A DNA stretch of 64,000 bases, taken from Prostheceraeus crozeri. Taxonomy: Eukaryota; Platyhelminthes; Polycladida; Euryleptidae. A model generated the notes under the pieces. The model had not been told where the DNA came from and made no database searches. It saw nothing but the letters and a program-made list of their open reading frames with translations. This document shows positions 40,101 through 49,412 of the stretch, one piece after another. Each line of letters opens with the position of its first letter. The first letter of the stretch is position 1. A program made the translations under genes and the position numbers. The stretch spans positions 103,918-167,917 of the forward strand of contig CAJQUW010009249.1 in the NCBI GenBank assembly GCA_907163375.1. Direction: 5' to 3'.

Positions 40101-43100
40101 CTTTCAATATCCGTGTAAAGTGATGTGACTGCTAGAATCTTTTCTTGGTCGGCGCTTCTAATTGATCAACGGTAGTTGACTGAGTAATTCGTATATAAAA
40201 CATTGAACCTTGAGTACATTTGACCTACTGTACAAACAAGCGCTTAATACTGTAGCTGTTCGTAAAGTTCATCATCTTTGTAAAAGTTCAATTGAAGCAC
40301 AACAACACGAAGATAACAGTGACGTAGGCAGGGGGAACGGTCGGAGCGGCGCTCTCCCCTTTGCTCAAGTAGTAAAGAAAAGGAGATTACAAGATTTTCT
40401 TATACTGCATAAAATGAGCACATATCTGAGCGAAGAGAAAATGTCAAAACTATAATTCAAACTTAATGTGTGGACTCATTATGAAATCAAACAACACTGA
40501 GTTACAAAGCTATCAGTCCAATACATCGTCACGATTCCTCCATTTCATTCAAGTCATAGGATGAAGGTCTTCCAAAGTCCAAACAGCTTATCATTTCCCG
40601 CTCCATCTCTCAACTGGAGCTGTTCTGGAGGCTCTCCAGTCCACTACATTCCTCGTTTGGAGACGCTCCGCTCCATTTGTCTAGATACTGAAACTAGTTG
40701 AACATTTCTGGAAACTCTCTTATCAGCTGCATTTGTCGATTGAAGGGCTTCGCTTATTGGCTGGTTATTGTGATATCATAAGGCAAACCGATGCGATGTC
40801 GATGTTTTGGCTTTTGACATCAACAAAGAAACTCTTACAGATGGTTGATGATATCAGATACTAAAAATATTCGTTGAATCTTTTGCAGCCTCTATCATGT
40901 TCTGCATTATTAAGCCTTTCGCTTCAAGAATGTTCCAGTATCTGACTTTTAGATGCATTACGGATATGCATAGACTACTAACGCATTACTGTGATTCACC
41001 CTCGGAACCTTGGTCAAAAGATAAATTTATCACACTTTCTTGAGATTTTGATTTTACCATGTAGTGATAATCATTCTTATTAATTGATTTTGTGAGACTT
41101 AAACCTTGTGTGAATGTGCTTGTTTAGTAAAGAACTGCAACATTTAACCCGGAAAGAAATGAATAAATATTGATCTGTCTGCACGCTATTTGTTAAAAAA
41201 TGATTGCGAGGTGAAGAGAAGTTTTTGATTATGTCAAGGACAACAAAGGTGTGATGAATTTGTCACATTTGATTTTGACTAGTACATGACTAGCACATTT
41301 CTAGAGCTTTAGTTATTGTTCAGACAACGGGTGACCAATGGTGCATTTTCTTGATCAGCTAGATAAAAAGTTTGTTGGAAATATAGTTGGATTGATTTAT
41401 GTTTTGTAATTTCTTTGATGCATTATGAAAATATGCATAGAATTATGAGATAAAATTGGCTTACACGATTTAAATTGAAACACAAAGAATATATATTTCA
41501 TTGAAGTCCATATTAAGATGAAAACATTGATAAATAGGGAAAATGAAGACATTTATTAAGGTGATAAATTCATCACTGTTTCGTAGTTCTAAAATGTACC
41601 AGACCTTGGTAGTTCGAGGGTTCAATACTCTAACCCCTGCCGATTCACCATAAAACACAGCAAAATTGGGCAAAAACTTGGGTCAAAACCCAAAACCCAA
41701 GCTCAAGTTTCAATAAATGAGAGAATCAAGTAAACAAAGTACATTCTTTGCATTTTGTGCTCACATAAAGATTCTTCTATATGCCAAAATTCTTGGTATT
41801 AGTGTCGTATTAGTGAGAAACGGTATATTCATTGCAATAACTGTAATTAGCAGTCTAAGTACTAAGTAAGCACGTACACGTATTACGTCATAAGGCTTTC
41901 CTTCAATTTAACCTATTGATGGACCTATACTGACTAATTGAAGATTTTTATTTAATGATGATTGAATCATACATTGGTCATGACAAAGTAATTGCTTTCA
42001 TCTTATCATTCAGAAATATAAACAGACTTAGTGACTGCGTAGTGAGTGCATGGTTAAAACATGTTTAGAATACAAAGTTGGAATGAATTCATTTTCAGAT
42101 AAATGTCGACTGTCGCAGACATAAGATAGCTGGTGGGAAGATATCTGTGAAGATATGGATGTAAAATATATGAAATATATAAAAATTCAATATGCACAAA
42201 TGCAACAAAATACATGTAAGCTTACTGCAAACAATATGTACGAACTTTCAATGCGCGGTTTTGTGAAGCCCAAAATGAAATAAGCTAATAACATCAAGAA
42301 TTTCTTATTTCAAATATTCTGTGAATTGAGTGGAATTTTGACAACAAAATCAGAACTTCATGCTCTTATCATGTAGCTCTCCTAAGATTCAAATCAAAAT
42401 ATTAATTTTTATGACTTGACTTGCATATGTGCAGCATTAATAGAAAACTCAAGTTTTGTATCAATTACCCAAAGTCGACCTAAAACCCAAGTTTCACCCA
42501 AAACCCAAGGTCCAACCTTGTACATAGATCTTCATATCACATTTTCTCGAATACAACTCGCAGGTTGAGTGATTTTTTACATTTTAATTGCGGCCTCATT
42601 TGAAGGCGGGTGGTGTGATAAAGTTTTGAGCTTGTGATTTGCTTCCCGATATTCTAGCAATTAAATGCAGACATTGTGTGATGAGTCGGATTACGAGGAG
42701 GAAGAAATCGAAGAGAAAAATAGAAACAGTGCCGTGTAACTTGAGACACAAGATTTTCAGGAAGTAGAATCAGTGGCCTATCTTAGGTGAAGATACAGGA
42801 AAACACCTGTTTGACTTTACCTATCATTTTATATCGATCTCTAGGAGCATTAGTTGAGGTATTATCTATTCTATCATTTCTAATCATTTTGATGAAAAAT
42901 GTACTCCCTTTTTAAGATAACAACGAAAATAGATTTCTTAATCAAGCAGCTTTTGATGTTTGAAAGGAAGACCGGGGCAATTAAAAGAACATGGTCTACT
43001 TGCATGTTATGTTGACTGTTTAGAACTCAAGAACTTATGGCTATGTCAACTGCTGAACATTGACAGACATTGTTAGACAATGACTTATAAAGACATGTAC

Positions 43101-46010
43101 ATGCAGTGGTTTTATAATAAAACTCGTAAAAGCATCTTAAGTGACAAATTTAGGTGCGGTACTCATATAGCGTAGCTTTATACTAATAGCTCAATACGTG
43201 TAACTGTAGCACACCGCAACGTATTGCAAGGGTGCATTGGAGCCTTTATAGAATCTCAATTGAAAGATTCTAATCGCCTATCACCTAAAATCCTAAAGAT
43301 GGCATTAGCTGCGATGTGAGTTGGGCTATAGATGCCTATAGCATTTGTTCAGATGTGAAGAAAGCGGCCAGCATCTCCCATCTATATGGCGTTAGTTTAG
43401 ATATGAAAGGGGTACCCAGCAACACCTCTAATATCCTTTACATAACGTTGTCTCAGAAGAAGACTTTTATTCACGATTTCAAATATTTCAGATATAGAAA
43501 GGACACCACCAGCATCTACTACAGTTCTTTTTATTTCGTTAGTTCAGATGTAAAGAAGCGCTCATGTCCTATGATTTTCTCTAGTATCAGCTCTGACAAA
43601 AGAGCTGTTGCATCCTCTTCATTTGTGAGAAGCGCTGCCAGCTTCGTCAAACCCTCAAAGATTGGGCAGGGATGACATCCACCTTCGCCCCTCATAGGAT
43701 GATTCGATTCAGCACATAATTCTTTTGAGGAATTACTGTGCACAGATCAAATACAACTTAGCAGGGCCTATGGATAACGGAGTATGCGCATAAGGATTGA
43801 GTGAAATTCTGGGATTGTCAAAACATTTCCACTTGAGTATATTTAAAGGGAGACAGGCCCTGCCGTCTGGCATCGGCACCAAAGCCTATATTTTCCTTAG
43901 CTCCAACGCTCCCCCTTTGAAAATCCTACCTACGTCCCTGGAACATAATCGCATCATAGTTAACCCAATCCGATATGCACAACTGACATTATTTTTGGAA
44001 AATGAAGTCTCTAATTCAAAATATGACGTTTGGTTGTATACCCAATATATACTGCATGTGTTTGACATTCTTCTAGTGTTTTGTAACTTTGGCCTGACGA
44101 CGTGTACCTGATAAGGAACAAAAGGCCGCCTATTATCTTAAGTCATTTTGTCTTCTTCGAATAAAACGTCGGATTCGAGAAGCACATGTCTGTATATGAA
44201 GTTCATTGTCTAATAAAGTTGTTTATCTGAATTCATGTATTGTAGCTTCACTACAGTTTTTATTTGGGAAAAAGTTTGGTTTGATTCATTTTCAATTTTT
44301 TCAATTATTCAAACTATTTGATAACATGCTCGCAGCCATATTTGCAGCATTACTTTTCAATTAGGAGATTTTTGCAATAAAATAAGCTCTTTTACTGATA
44401 TTTTATGAAGACTACATAATGCAGCCTGTCGGTCGAAGTACGTCGACAAATTTTGATGATCTATTGAGGATTAAAGAGACAATAATGTTGATCTTAGTGA
44501 TGACTATCTTTTCATGCACAGCTAAAACCGAAAAGAAAAACACACGCTGATCAGAATTCACGAAACACTACTTAAAGCGAAGAAAATAGAGGGGAAAGGA
44601 GACAGTGGGAAACCCACCACAGCTATGAGGTTAATGGTTTGTTTTATCAAAAATTATTATTTTATTTATATAAGTAAATAATGAGTACAAATAATAAGCA
44701 ATTTTCGCAACCATCTTTTAATTCATCTTGTTTTATAGTTCATTTTTGTGTTGGATTTCTATGGTTAGAATCTCATTGATCTATGCGGTTGTACTTCAGC
44801 TCACAAGTGAATTAGTTCAATTTTCCTAGGCATGATTTACTAAATTGAGTTGTATTCTTTATCTGAATAATGCTGTGAACCCATTTACATGTATATCTAC
44901 AAGTTGATTAAGATCATTGGTTCTGTGATTTTACTCACGAAGGAATATTCAGAATTGTTTTAATCAATCACACTGATACATATCACAGCTTTTATCAGTC
45001 CGAAATCTTTATGAAACGCAACTTACATCAATCAATAATTTTCACTGAAGCATTTTCAGTCGCAAATTGATAATTATGGACAAATGCAGCAAACATCATG
45101 CACAGATTGTATACATGTCGTGTGTTTGAAAACAACAGAAAAATTGTTCTTTTGTCTCTGTAAAAGTTCGATGATTTATCCCTATGAAAGAAATATCAGG
45201 CTCAACTGCTTACTGCCATTGAGTAATCAGTAGCACAGTCGTAGTGCAAACTTGTGTCTTGGATAATATTTTATGCAATAATGTGACCTGTTGACTAAGA
45301 AATGTTTTGACAACCTGAACAATGAGAAACAAAATCATTGAAAAACTAAATTTTGTAGGCAAAGTCTCCGCAGACAAGATCCTCCTTCACAGTACAATCT
45401 GAAAGACAATTCTATTCAGTCTTTTCATGAGGAGACTCCGTTTTTGAAAGATTTTCTTCTAACAAATGAATTGCAGAAAGAAAACATCAATAAGAGAAAC
45501 ATTAAATGGGAGCAGCAGCTGTGTCAATTCTCTGATGAAATTTCCTGAAAAATCATTCAATGAGCAGAGCGGAATCTTCAACTGAATGTCATTTTCCTTC
45601 CAAAACAACTTGTTTGCGTCAAATTCATTCATTTCTTCCTCTTTGCAGTTCCTTTTTATCTGTGGGACATGACGGGCGAAGGAAGGAACATAACAGCTTT
45701 CTTCGACTTCAAATTGCCGATTCCGCCGACGGTCGGCGAAGTCAGAAGAGCTGTGGCTGAGGCGTTCCAACGCCGTCCAGAGAGGACAGAGATTCAGCAA
45801 GCGACAGCCAAAGTCGGCGGGAATGTCTGGTTCAATGTGGCGGAGAAAGGAAGGAAGGAAGGTTTCTGGACTTCAGCCGATGGTAAAGAAGAAGTCAGCT
45901 GGGAGCAGGTGGAGGAGAAGGATAGGAAAGGTGAAGTCCTGGAGGACGACGACAAGACGATGATTCTTCCTCCAGGACGCTGTCTGGTCCTCGGCATCCT
46001 CTCCCGTTGA
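19128..46010 (+). CDS. Ubl-like / repeat coiled-coil / Ubl-like protein, 5 coding exons (919 aa)
   Basis: Coding exons are 19128-19143, 26022-26921, 33984-35405, 38918-38977 and 45649-46010. Every internal exon has AG before it and GTAAGT or GTGAGT after it. All four introns are phase 1, and joining gives 2760 nt with one stop, a TGA. Domain order by residue: MATAS; ubiquitin-like segments at about 8-84 and 94-155, with two weaker ones at about 156-220 and 225-297; a Cys cluster at 267-289; coiled coil at about 306-779; a proline-rich linker at 780-800; and a C-terminal domain at about 800-919. No signal peptide or membrane segment is seen, so it is probably intracellular. Family and function are unknown to me. 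Tandem ubiquitin-like folds plus a long coiled coil suggest a scaffold or oligomerising adaptor; that is inference. The start follows a 39-nt 5' leader in its exon. Confidence 0.85.
19144..26021 (+). other. Host gene intron 1
   Basis: Long phase-1 intron with no internal exon I can support. Its open frames (for example 21476-21898 and 23088-23378) lack recognisable domains and phase-1 splice sites. The only identifiable content is the degraded antisense LINE end at 24591-25400. Confidence 0.6.
24591..25400 (-). pseudogene. LINE (non-LTR retrotransposon) ORF2 C-terminus, degraded
   Basis: On the minus strand three overlapping frames follow the order seen at the end of many LINE ORF2 proteins: FGLLSFEYHFYKAAINYWIK, then KTRLIEHFRNEWLESAVKS, then FKCGNHDLMVRIGSYK and RICNLCDEQKVETIFHFICE, a Cys/His motif of the CxxC...HF...C type. 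Two frameshifts or stops break it, and the reverse transcriptase and endonuclease are absent, as in a 5'-truncated insertion. It lies antisense to the host gene in intron 1. The clade is not determined. Confidence 0.65.
26022..26921 (+). CDS. Host gene exon 2: tandem ubiquitin-like segments
   Basis: Opens after TTCCTTTCAG and closes before GTGAGT; exactly 900 nt. The second segment is the clearest ubiquitin-like fold: NISIIINGRCRRFSV, then LRNIV, LHFLYNGRALSRNKTLRQL and AVITAER, matching the strand, helix, 'F.Y.G..L....TL..L.I' pattern of ubiquitin relatives. The first (IVISAENEALDMMFRF to KLVVLAVEL) resembles SUMO-type folds. The third and fourth are more diverged. A CxxC-x10-C-x6-CC cluster at residues 267-289 could bind a metal. 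No diglycine tail is visible, so it is unlikely to act as a conjugated modifier. Confidence 0.8.
26922..29104 (+). other. Host gene intron 2, part before the piggyBac insertion
   Basis: No exon or repeat recognised. A short perfect 8-bp stem (CGTAACGA, two bases, TCGTTACG) lies at about 28211. Confidence 0.5.
29241..29269 (+). repeat. piggyBac left subterminal inverted repeat
   Basis: GGGACACCGGTGTCCC followed by TCTGGGGCTCAAG. Its reverse complement matches 32415-32443 with two or three differences. Such subterminal repeats are candidate transposase binding sites. Confidence 0.75.
29382..32034 (-). CDS. piggyBac transposase, three exons (582 aa)
   Basis: Exons on the minus strand are 32034-30934, 30473-30394 and 29949-29382. 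Splice sites are AAG|GTAAGT to CTGTAG|AAT (phase 0) and AATAA|GTAAGT to TTTTCAG|CTC (phase 2), giving 1749 nt with no internal stop. Catalytic Asp residues of the piggyBac fold are all present: D255 (AIDEHM), D332 (ADNFFTS), and D442 and D445 (NKWMGGVDLVDQ). The middle exon supplies the conserved KRGDY...CKWKDN segment, which confirms the join. A Cys-rich C-terminus (VKCTSCDVSLC, then CFLDFH) is typical of the family. The N-terminus is acidic. Length is close to the roughly 600 residues usual for the family. It cuts and pastes DNA at TTAA in the nucleus. Activity is plausible but unproven. Confidence 0.88.
32415..32443 (-). repeat. piggyBac right subterminal inverted repeat
   Basis: CTTGCGCCCCAGAGGG followed by ACACTGGTGTCCC, the partner of the left repeat. 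It lies about 360 bp from the right end against about 130 bp on the left, so the element is asymmetric. The extra palindrome at 32767 lies close to the end. Confidence 0.75.
32802..33983 (+). other. Host gene intron 2, part after the piggyBac insertion
   Basis: No exon recognised. Open frames at 33475-33726 and 33750-33944 show no domain. It ends in the exon 3 acceptor. Confidence 0.5.
33984..35405 (+). CDS. Host gene exon 3: coiled coil of 28-residue repeats
   Basis: Opens after TTTATTTCAG and closes before GTAAGTG. After a 45-residue lead-in it encodes about 15 copies of a 28-residue unit, NLQRTVDRLQTSLT then AEEGKRKEIEENRK. Four heptads fit one unit, with Leu, Val and Ile at the core spacing and alternating acidic and basic residues, giving a long uninterrupted coiled coil. 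Variation is slight (TVD or RVD; EGKR, ESKR or ERKR; EIEE, ELEE or DLEE). The reverse strand stays open here in two frames only because the unit is a multiple of three. Confidence 0.9.
34118..35404 (+). repeat. 84-bp coding tandem array, about 15 units
   Basis: Units are nearly identical in DNA as well as protein, including silent positions, which points to recent expansion or homogenisation. Units carrying AATCTGCAGACAAGAGTTG recur in a pattern (34287, 34539 and again near 35293), suggesting blocks of three units (252 bp) were duplicated together. Copy number probably varies between alleles. Confidence 0.9.
35406..38917 (+). other. Host gene intron 3
   Basis: No exon supported. A stretch near 37580-37660 (CAATGGTTATCAAACTTTC, then GGACCGCTAG) resembles the ends of hAT-type repeats, but no matching second end was found. 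Open frames such as 35593-35862 and 37212-37508 lack domains. Confidence 0.5.
38918..38977 (+). CDS. Host gene exon 4: short linker
   Basis: Sixty nucleotides between TTTTTACAG and GTAAGTTC. It encodes IKKEDFAVQHPPLPRPVAT with split codons at both sides, in the same phase 1 as every other intron of the gene. The Pro-rich content suggests a flexible hinge between the coiled coil and the last domain, or a short binding motif. Confidence 0.75.
38978..41663 (+). other. Host gene intron 4, first part
   Basis: No exon supported. It contains a GC-rich patch at about 39425-39490 with GCCCGGG and GCCCGAC words. A CAGTGACGTAGGCAGGGGG phrase at about 40318 resembles transposon termini seen in other genomes, without a partner here. 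Confidence 0.45.
41664..42519 (-). mobile_element. 0.86-kb interspersed element, copy d (inverted)
   Basis: The reverse complement aligns with copy c along its whole length, from AAGGTTGGACCTTGGG at 42519 to CAAGTTTTTGCCCAATT at 41664. No clear target duplication is seen here, so the site may have decayed. It lies inside intron 4 of the host gene. Confidence 0.8.
42520..45648 (+). other. Host gene intron 4, last part
   Basis: No exon supported. At 43340-43650 a phrase of the form TTCAGATGTGAAGAAAGCG recurs four or five times in diverged form, with uneven spacing and opposite-strand frames open for 40-60 codons. At about 43940 the minus strand reads CCAGGGACGTAGGTAGG, resembling a transposon end. 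Neither is resolved. Confidence 0.45.
45649..46010 (+). CDS. Host gene exon 5: C-terminal domain and stop
   Basis: Opens after CCTCTTTGCAG and ends with a TGA. It encodes about 119 residues, starting PFYLWDMTGEGRNITAFFDF and ending MILPPGRCLVLGILSR. The start (a strand, then PTVGEVRRAVAEAF as a helix) and the end (ILPPGRCLVLGIL) have the rhythm of a ubiquitin-like fold, with a charged insert between. This assignment is weak. GC content is higher than in the surrounding introns, as expected for coding sequence. Confidence 0.8.
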
Positions 46011-46473
46011 GGAATGAAAACCTCCCAATTCTCATTCACTTGATTTCTTGATTGACGTCTTCCGGAATTCATTTACATTTCGTAAAGTATTGGTTTTACC
46101 GATTGCCTTTGATTATTGAAATAATTTCCTCATCTTTCATCCAATCAAAACAATCTCTGATTCCTGTATGTTTTCCATCGTGAATAATCTGCTGCTGAAT
46201 GCATTGAGAAAATCATTTTCCCAAAGAGAAATTTCCTTTCTGTTGTAGAGTTTATAGAAGTGTTCCATTCCTCTAAGGAAAAGGTCAGTCACTCGCATCT
46301 ACTTGCTTTCATAATTCAGTAGTACAAATGATGACGGTAAACAACCCGTGTGCTTCGAATTCTCTGCATCATCGTGACTCTATAATCCCGCATTCGTTAT
46401 TGTGATGTCTCCTGTGTTTCATCAATTGATGTGAACTGTGTCTCCTGTGTGTCAGTGCCTGTCTATTCATGTC

Positions 46474-46479
46474 ATTAAA
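46474..46479 (+). promoter_or_regulatory. Likely polyadenylation signal of host gene
   Basis: ATTAAA about 465 bp after the stop codon, followed within 30 bp by a T- and GT-containing stretch. No better AATAAA lies between it and the stop, so the 3' UTR is probably about 480 nt. Confidence 0.5.
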
Positions 46480-46547
46480 GCGTTATTTGTGGACATCTGA
46501 TCGAGTTATTGCATCAACGTTTTCCATTTACACACTAGCTGCTGGAA

Positions 46548-46660
46548 AGTGTTGGATATGCTGAAAACTGCTTATTCTCAAGTCCTGTGCAGCTGATTTA
46601 TATACAGAAATAAGCAAAAATAGATAATCGGAGGTTCAAATTCAGCGAACTAGAGTTTGC
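46548..46660 (+). repeat. Short repeat holding the empty site of the 47.4-kb element
   Basis: AAGTGTTGGATATGCTGAAA to GAGGTTCAAATTCAGCGAA matches 47346-47373 joined to 48320-48404. At the join the uninterrupted sequence is GCTTATTCTCAAG, which has a single TA (46573-46574). Confidence 0.8.
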
Positions 46661-47373
46661 AAGTCTTATATTTCAATATTTCTGTAATTATACGTTCATA
46701 ATTAGTGAAAACAAACAGAAAAATGCTAATAAGTTGAATCGTCAATAATCCCAAAACAAGACGTGATGAAATATGTGGTGCAGTTTCAAAGAGGTATTTC
46801 ATTTTATTGCCGTGATAGAATGCTGCACTCAAGAAATTAAGAAGAAAATTATTCTCAACCTTTGCCAAGTATTCTACACTTGCCTAAAGCTGCAAACTCC
46901 ATAAAAAGCAGCCTCTCCGGAGTAATAGATAGTATGGCTGTGCGCTAGTCGCACCTGCGTGCACCGGTGCACCGGGCAAGATGACCCCTGCAACTAGCGG
47001 TGCACCGAACATTTTATAAGTTACACTGACGGACTGAAGTGTATCCAAAATTTAGTTTCTTTTTCGTTCTAGTCTGATAGTTAATAAAGACTTCAAGATC
47101 TTGAAGGTAGGATCTCTATCTTCTGTTAAAAATGTTCAGAATTTAATGCCAATTTGATAAAGTACGAACAAAATTCAGCAAACTTATTAGGCTTCTTTCA
47201 ATTTCATTTTCCCAATGCTTGCAAGTGACTCTCATCATACTTAGCCGCAACCAGAAAATGGCAAAAAGTTGCATTGACTAAATTACTAAGTCAGTGGCAG
47301 ACGAAACGTCCGCGTTTTAATTATTTCTTTTGAAATACATGTGCAAAGTGTTGGACATGCTAAAAATTTCTTA
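46661..47373. other. No gene recognised
   Basis: Holds a GC-rich patch at 46938-47005 with a perfect palindrome (GTGCACCGGTGCAC) and neighbouring near-copies (GCGGTGCACCG). Its open frames are unsupported. Confidence 0.5.
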
Positions 47374-48319
47374 TTAGTCCGGCAGTCATCGAGTTTCTGC
47401 AGGGAACGAGGCCGAAATTGATAGAATGATGTGCACGTCCTTATGCCCACTGCGAATCTGCACGTCTGTCGAGTTCTGTTTAAAGAAAACACATTTTTAT
47501 CCAACGGGACGAAGATTACAGATTTTGGCAAAAATTGGCCAAAAGTTTGGCAAGAAAGTTTCTACGTTTCTAATGCTAAATCTGAAGTCATTATTTTTGA
47601 CATGGAATGTCGTCAGGTCATTTCCAATGATGTGCATGTATTATAATCATGCTTGTGATCGGCTGTATCCGAGAATGTGGTTCAATGTGGACTACATTCC
47701 TCAGAATGCTTGCGTTTGCCGACATTAGGAGGTTTTCAATTCATAGACAGGGGTACATGCCTAAATCCATTTTATATAACAACATTTTGGGCAATTTTTG
47801 TCTTTTCAACTTTGCAACTTCGTTTTCTTTGAAAATTTGATTTTATAGTCAAAATTTTCATGAAGGAAACTTTGTTAGATTGCTATGAATTCATCACGAC
47901 CGAAAAGAGAAGATCCCAAGGATCAAGATGAAAAAATGATGAAAATCGGTTCAGAACTAAGGATTTTACAGACGGAAGACACGTTTTTTGACAAATGCTG
48001 TTATATAAAATGAATTTACCCACATGAACATCATAGGAAATGACCAGAAGACTTTCCATGTGAAAAATTATGACTCTGGGCTTAGTACATTTCGTTTAAT
48101 CAGAGAAAACATAGAAAATCTCCTTTTTGACAAAAACTGCAATCTGCGTCCCATTGGATTAATATGTGTTCTCTTTGATCATGTCTGACAAGAGGAGGAA
48201 CTCACTAGAACTCGGCAGACGCGCAGATTCGTAGTAGGCATTGAGTGTACATCATTCCGTGGAATTCTCATTTTCGGTCTCGTTCCCTGCTGAAACTCGA
48301 CGCTCTGGCTGCCGGAATA
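47374..48319. mobile_element. Non-autonomous element with TA target and long inverted repeats
   Basis: About 946 bp bounded by TA on both sides. The ends are inverted: (T)TAGTCCGGCAG on the left, TATTCCGGCAG read inwards on the right. The inverted repeat continues with indels for about 150-190 bp, including CGAGTTTC(T/A)GCAGGGAACGAG, GAATGATGT(G/A)CAC and CCAA(C/T)GGGACG(A/C)AGATT(A/G)CAG. A related empty site at 46571 confirms both edges and the TA duplication. TA targets are characteristic of Tc1/mariner-type transposition. Its short open frames are not conserved transposase. Confidence 0.8.
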
Positions 48320-48404
48320 TATTCTCAAGTCCTTTGTAGTTGATTAATATACAGAAATAAGCAAAAATAGATAATCGGAGGGTGAAATTCAGCGAATTGT
48401 AGAT

Positions 48405-49412
48405 GTGTGTAGGACAAAGGACGAAATGTATGTGACCAATTAGTGTTATTGACATTGTATTTCGTTATTTGTAATGGTTTTGCCCCACCCCAATGTGCTG
48501 GTACCAGACTTGTAAGTGGACCGGGTAGCCCACGGGAGGCGGGCTTGGGCATGATATTTTGCAACTAACACGAGCCCGGGCCGCCCTGAAAATTCATCAC
48601 TTCCATTTAGCCAACTTTCAACGATCCATTAAATAATGGCTGCTTTCTCAAAACTGATGGTCATAGCCAGAACTAGTCGCGAGCAGTCAGAAAAGCATTT
48701 TTTGATTGAGTTAAAATTCAAGTCTGAATTCTGACGAATCAGGACATTTACATCACTTTGAGAGGGCACGGTTAGTAAAAATGAGATCGTGAAAGTAAAT
48801 TGAGGCGCGAATTGAGAAATCGAAAATCCTTGGAATAAATTGAGTTCGTGAGACCAGTGTGAAAAACATTTCAATGTGACGAATGTTTTTGATGCTACGT
48901 AATAAAGTAGACAGTTGAAGTTCACGTGTGTTCTCTAATTCTGCTGAATTACGTTTCCTTGACCAGTCGTGTGAGACAAAGGGAGACGAATATCTCCTTG
49001 TCAATCTCCGGCTAGTTGATGTTCGACTTTTCTGAAAACCAGGCGAATGAGGAATCCAACTCTAAATTACGGATCATTTTTTCAGAGTTTATGACTTGAT
49101 CTTGTGCAGGCGCAAATTCATAGATCAAAAGTCAGATATTCATGAAATTAATCATGATGGTATAACAAATACAGTATTATAAAGGCTTTTGTATGATATA
49201 TGACGAAAACATTGACTACGGGCCGAGCAGGTCGAGATGGGCGGGCCGGGCAGGGCCTGGGTCTGAACATTTCCGATGCAGAGGGCCTGGGCCGGGCTTT
49301 GTCTGAACGGGCCCGGTCATTTACAAGTTTGGTTGGGACCCATGGAGAGAAAAAATATAAATAAATAAATGTAATAATATAATGTAATAATGTAACAAGA
49401 TGCATAATTATG
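48405..49412. other. No gene; two GC-rich low-complexity patches
   Basis: At 48505-48590 and 49218-49320 the sequence becomes dense in GGGCC, GGGCT and GCCCGG words, unlike its surroundings. They resemble the decayed, GGGCC-rich ends of some hAT elements, but no boundary or target duplication was found. Confidence 0.4.

Noticed and set aside
41600-41640. tRNA-like T-arm phrase (GAGGGTTCAATACTC)
   Set aside because: No acceptor, D or anticodon stems could be paired around it.
40318-43945. CAGTGACGTAGG at 40318 and its inverted look-alike at 43945 as two ends of one 3.6-kb element
   Set aside because: Similarity stops after about 12 bases and the flanking bases do not form a target duplication.
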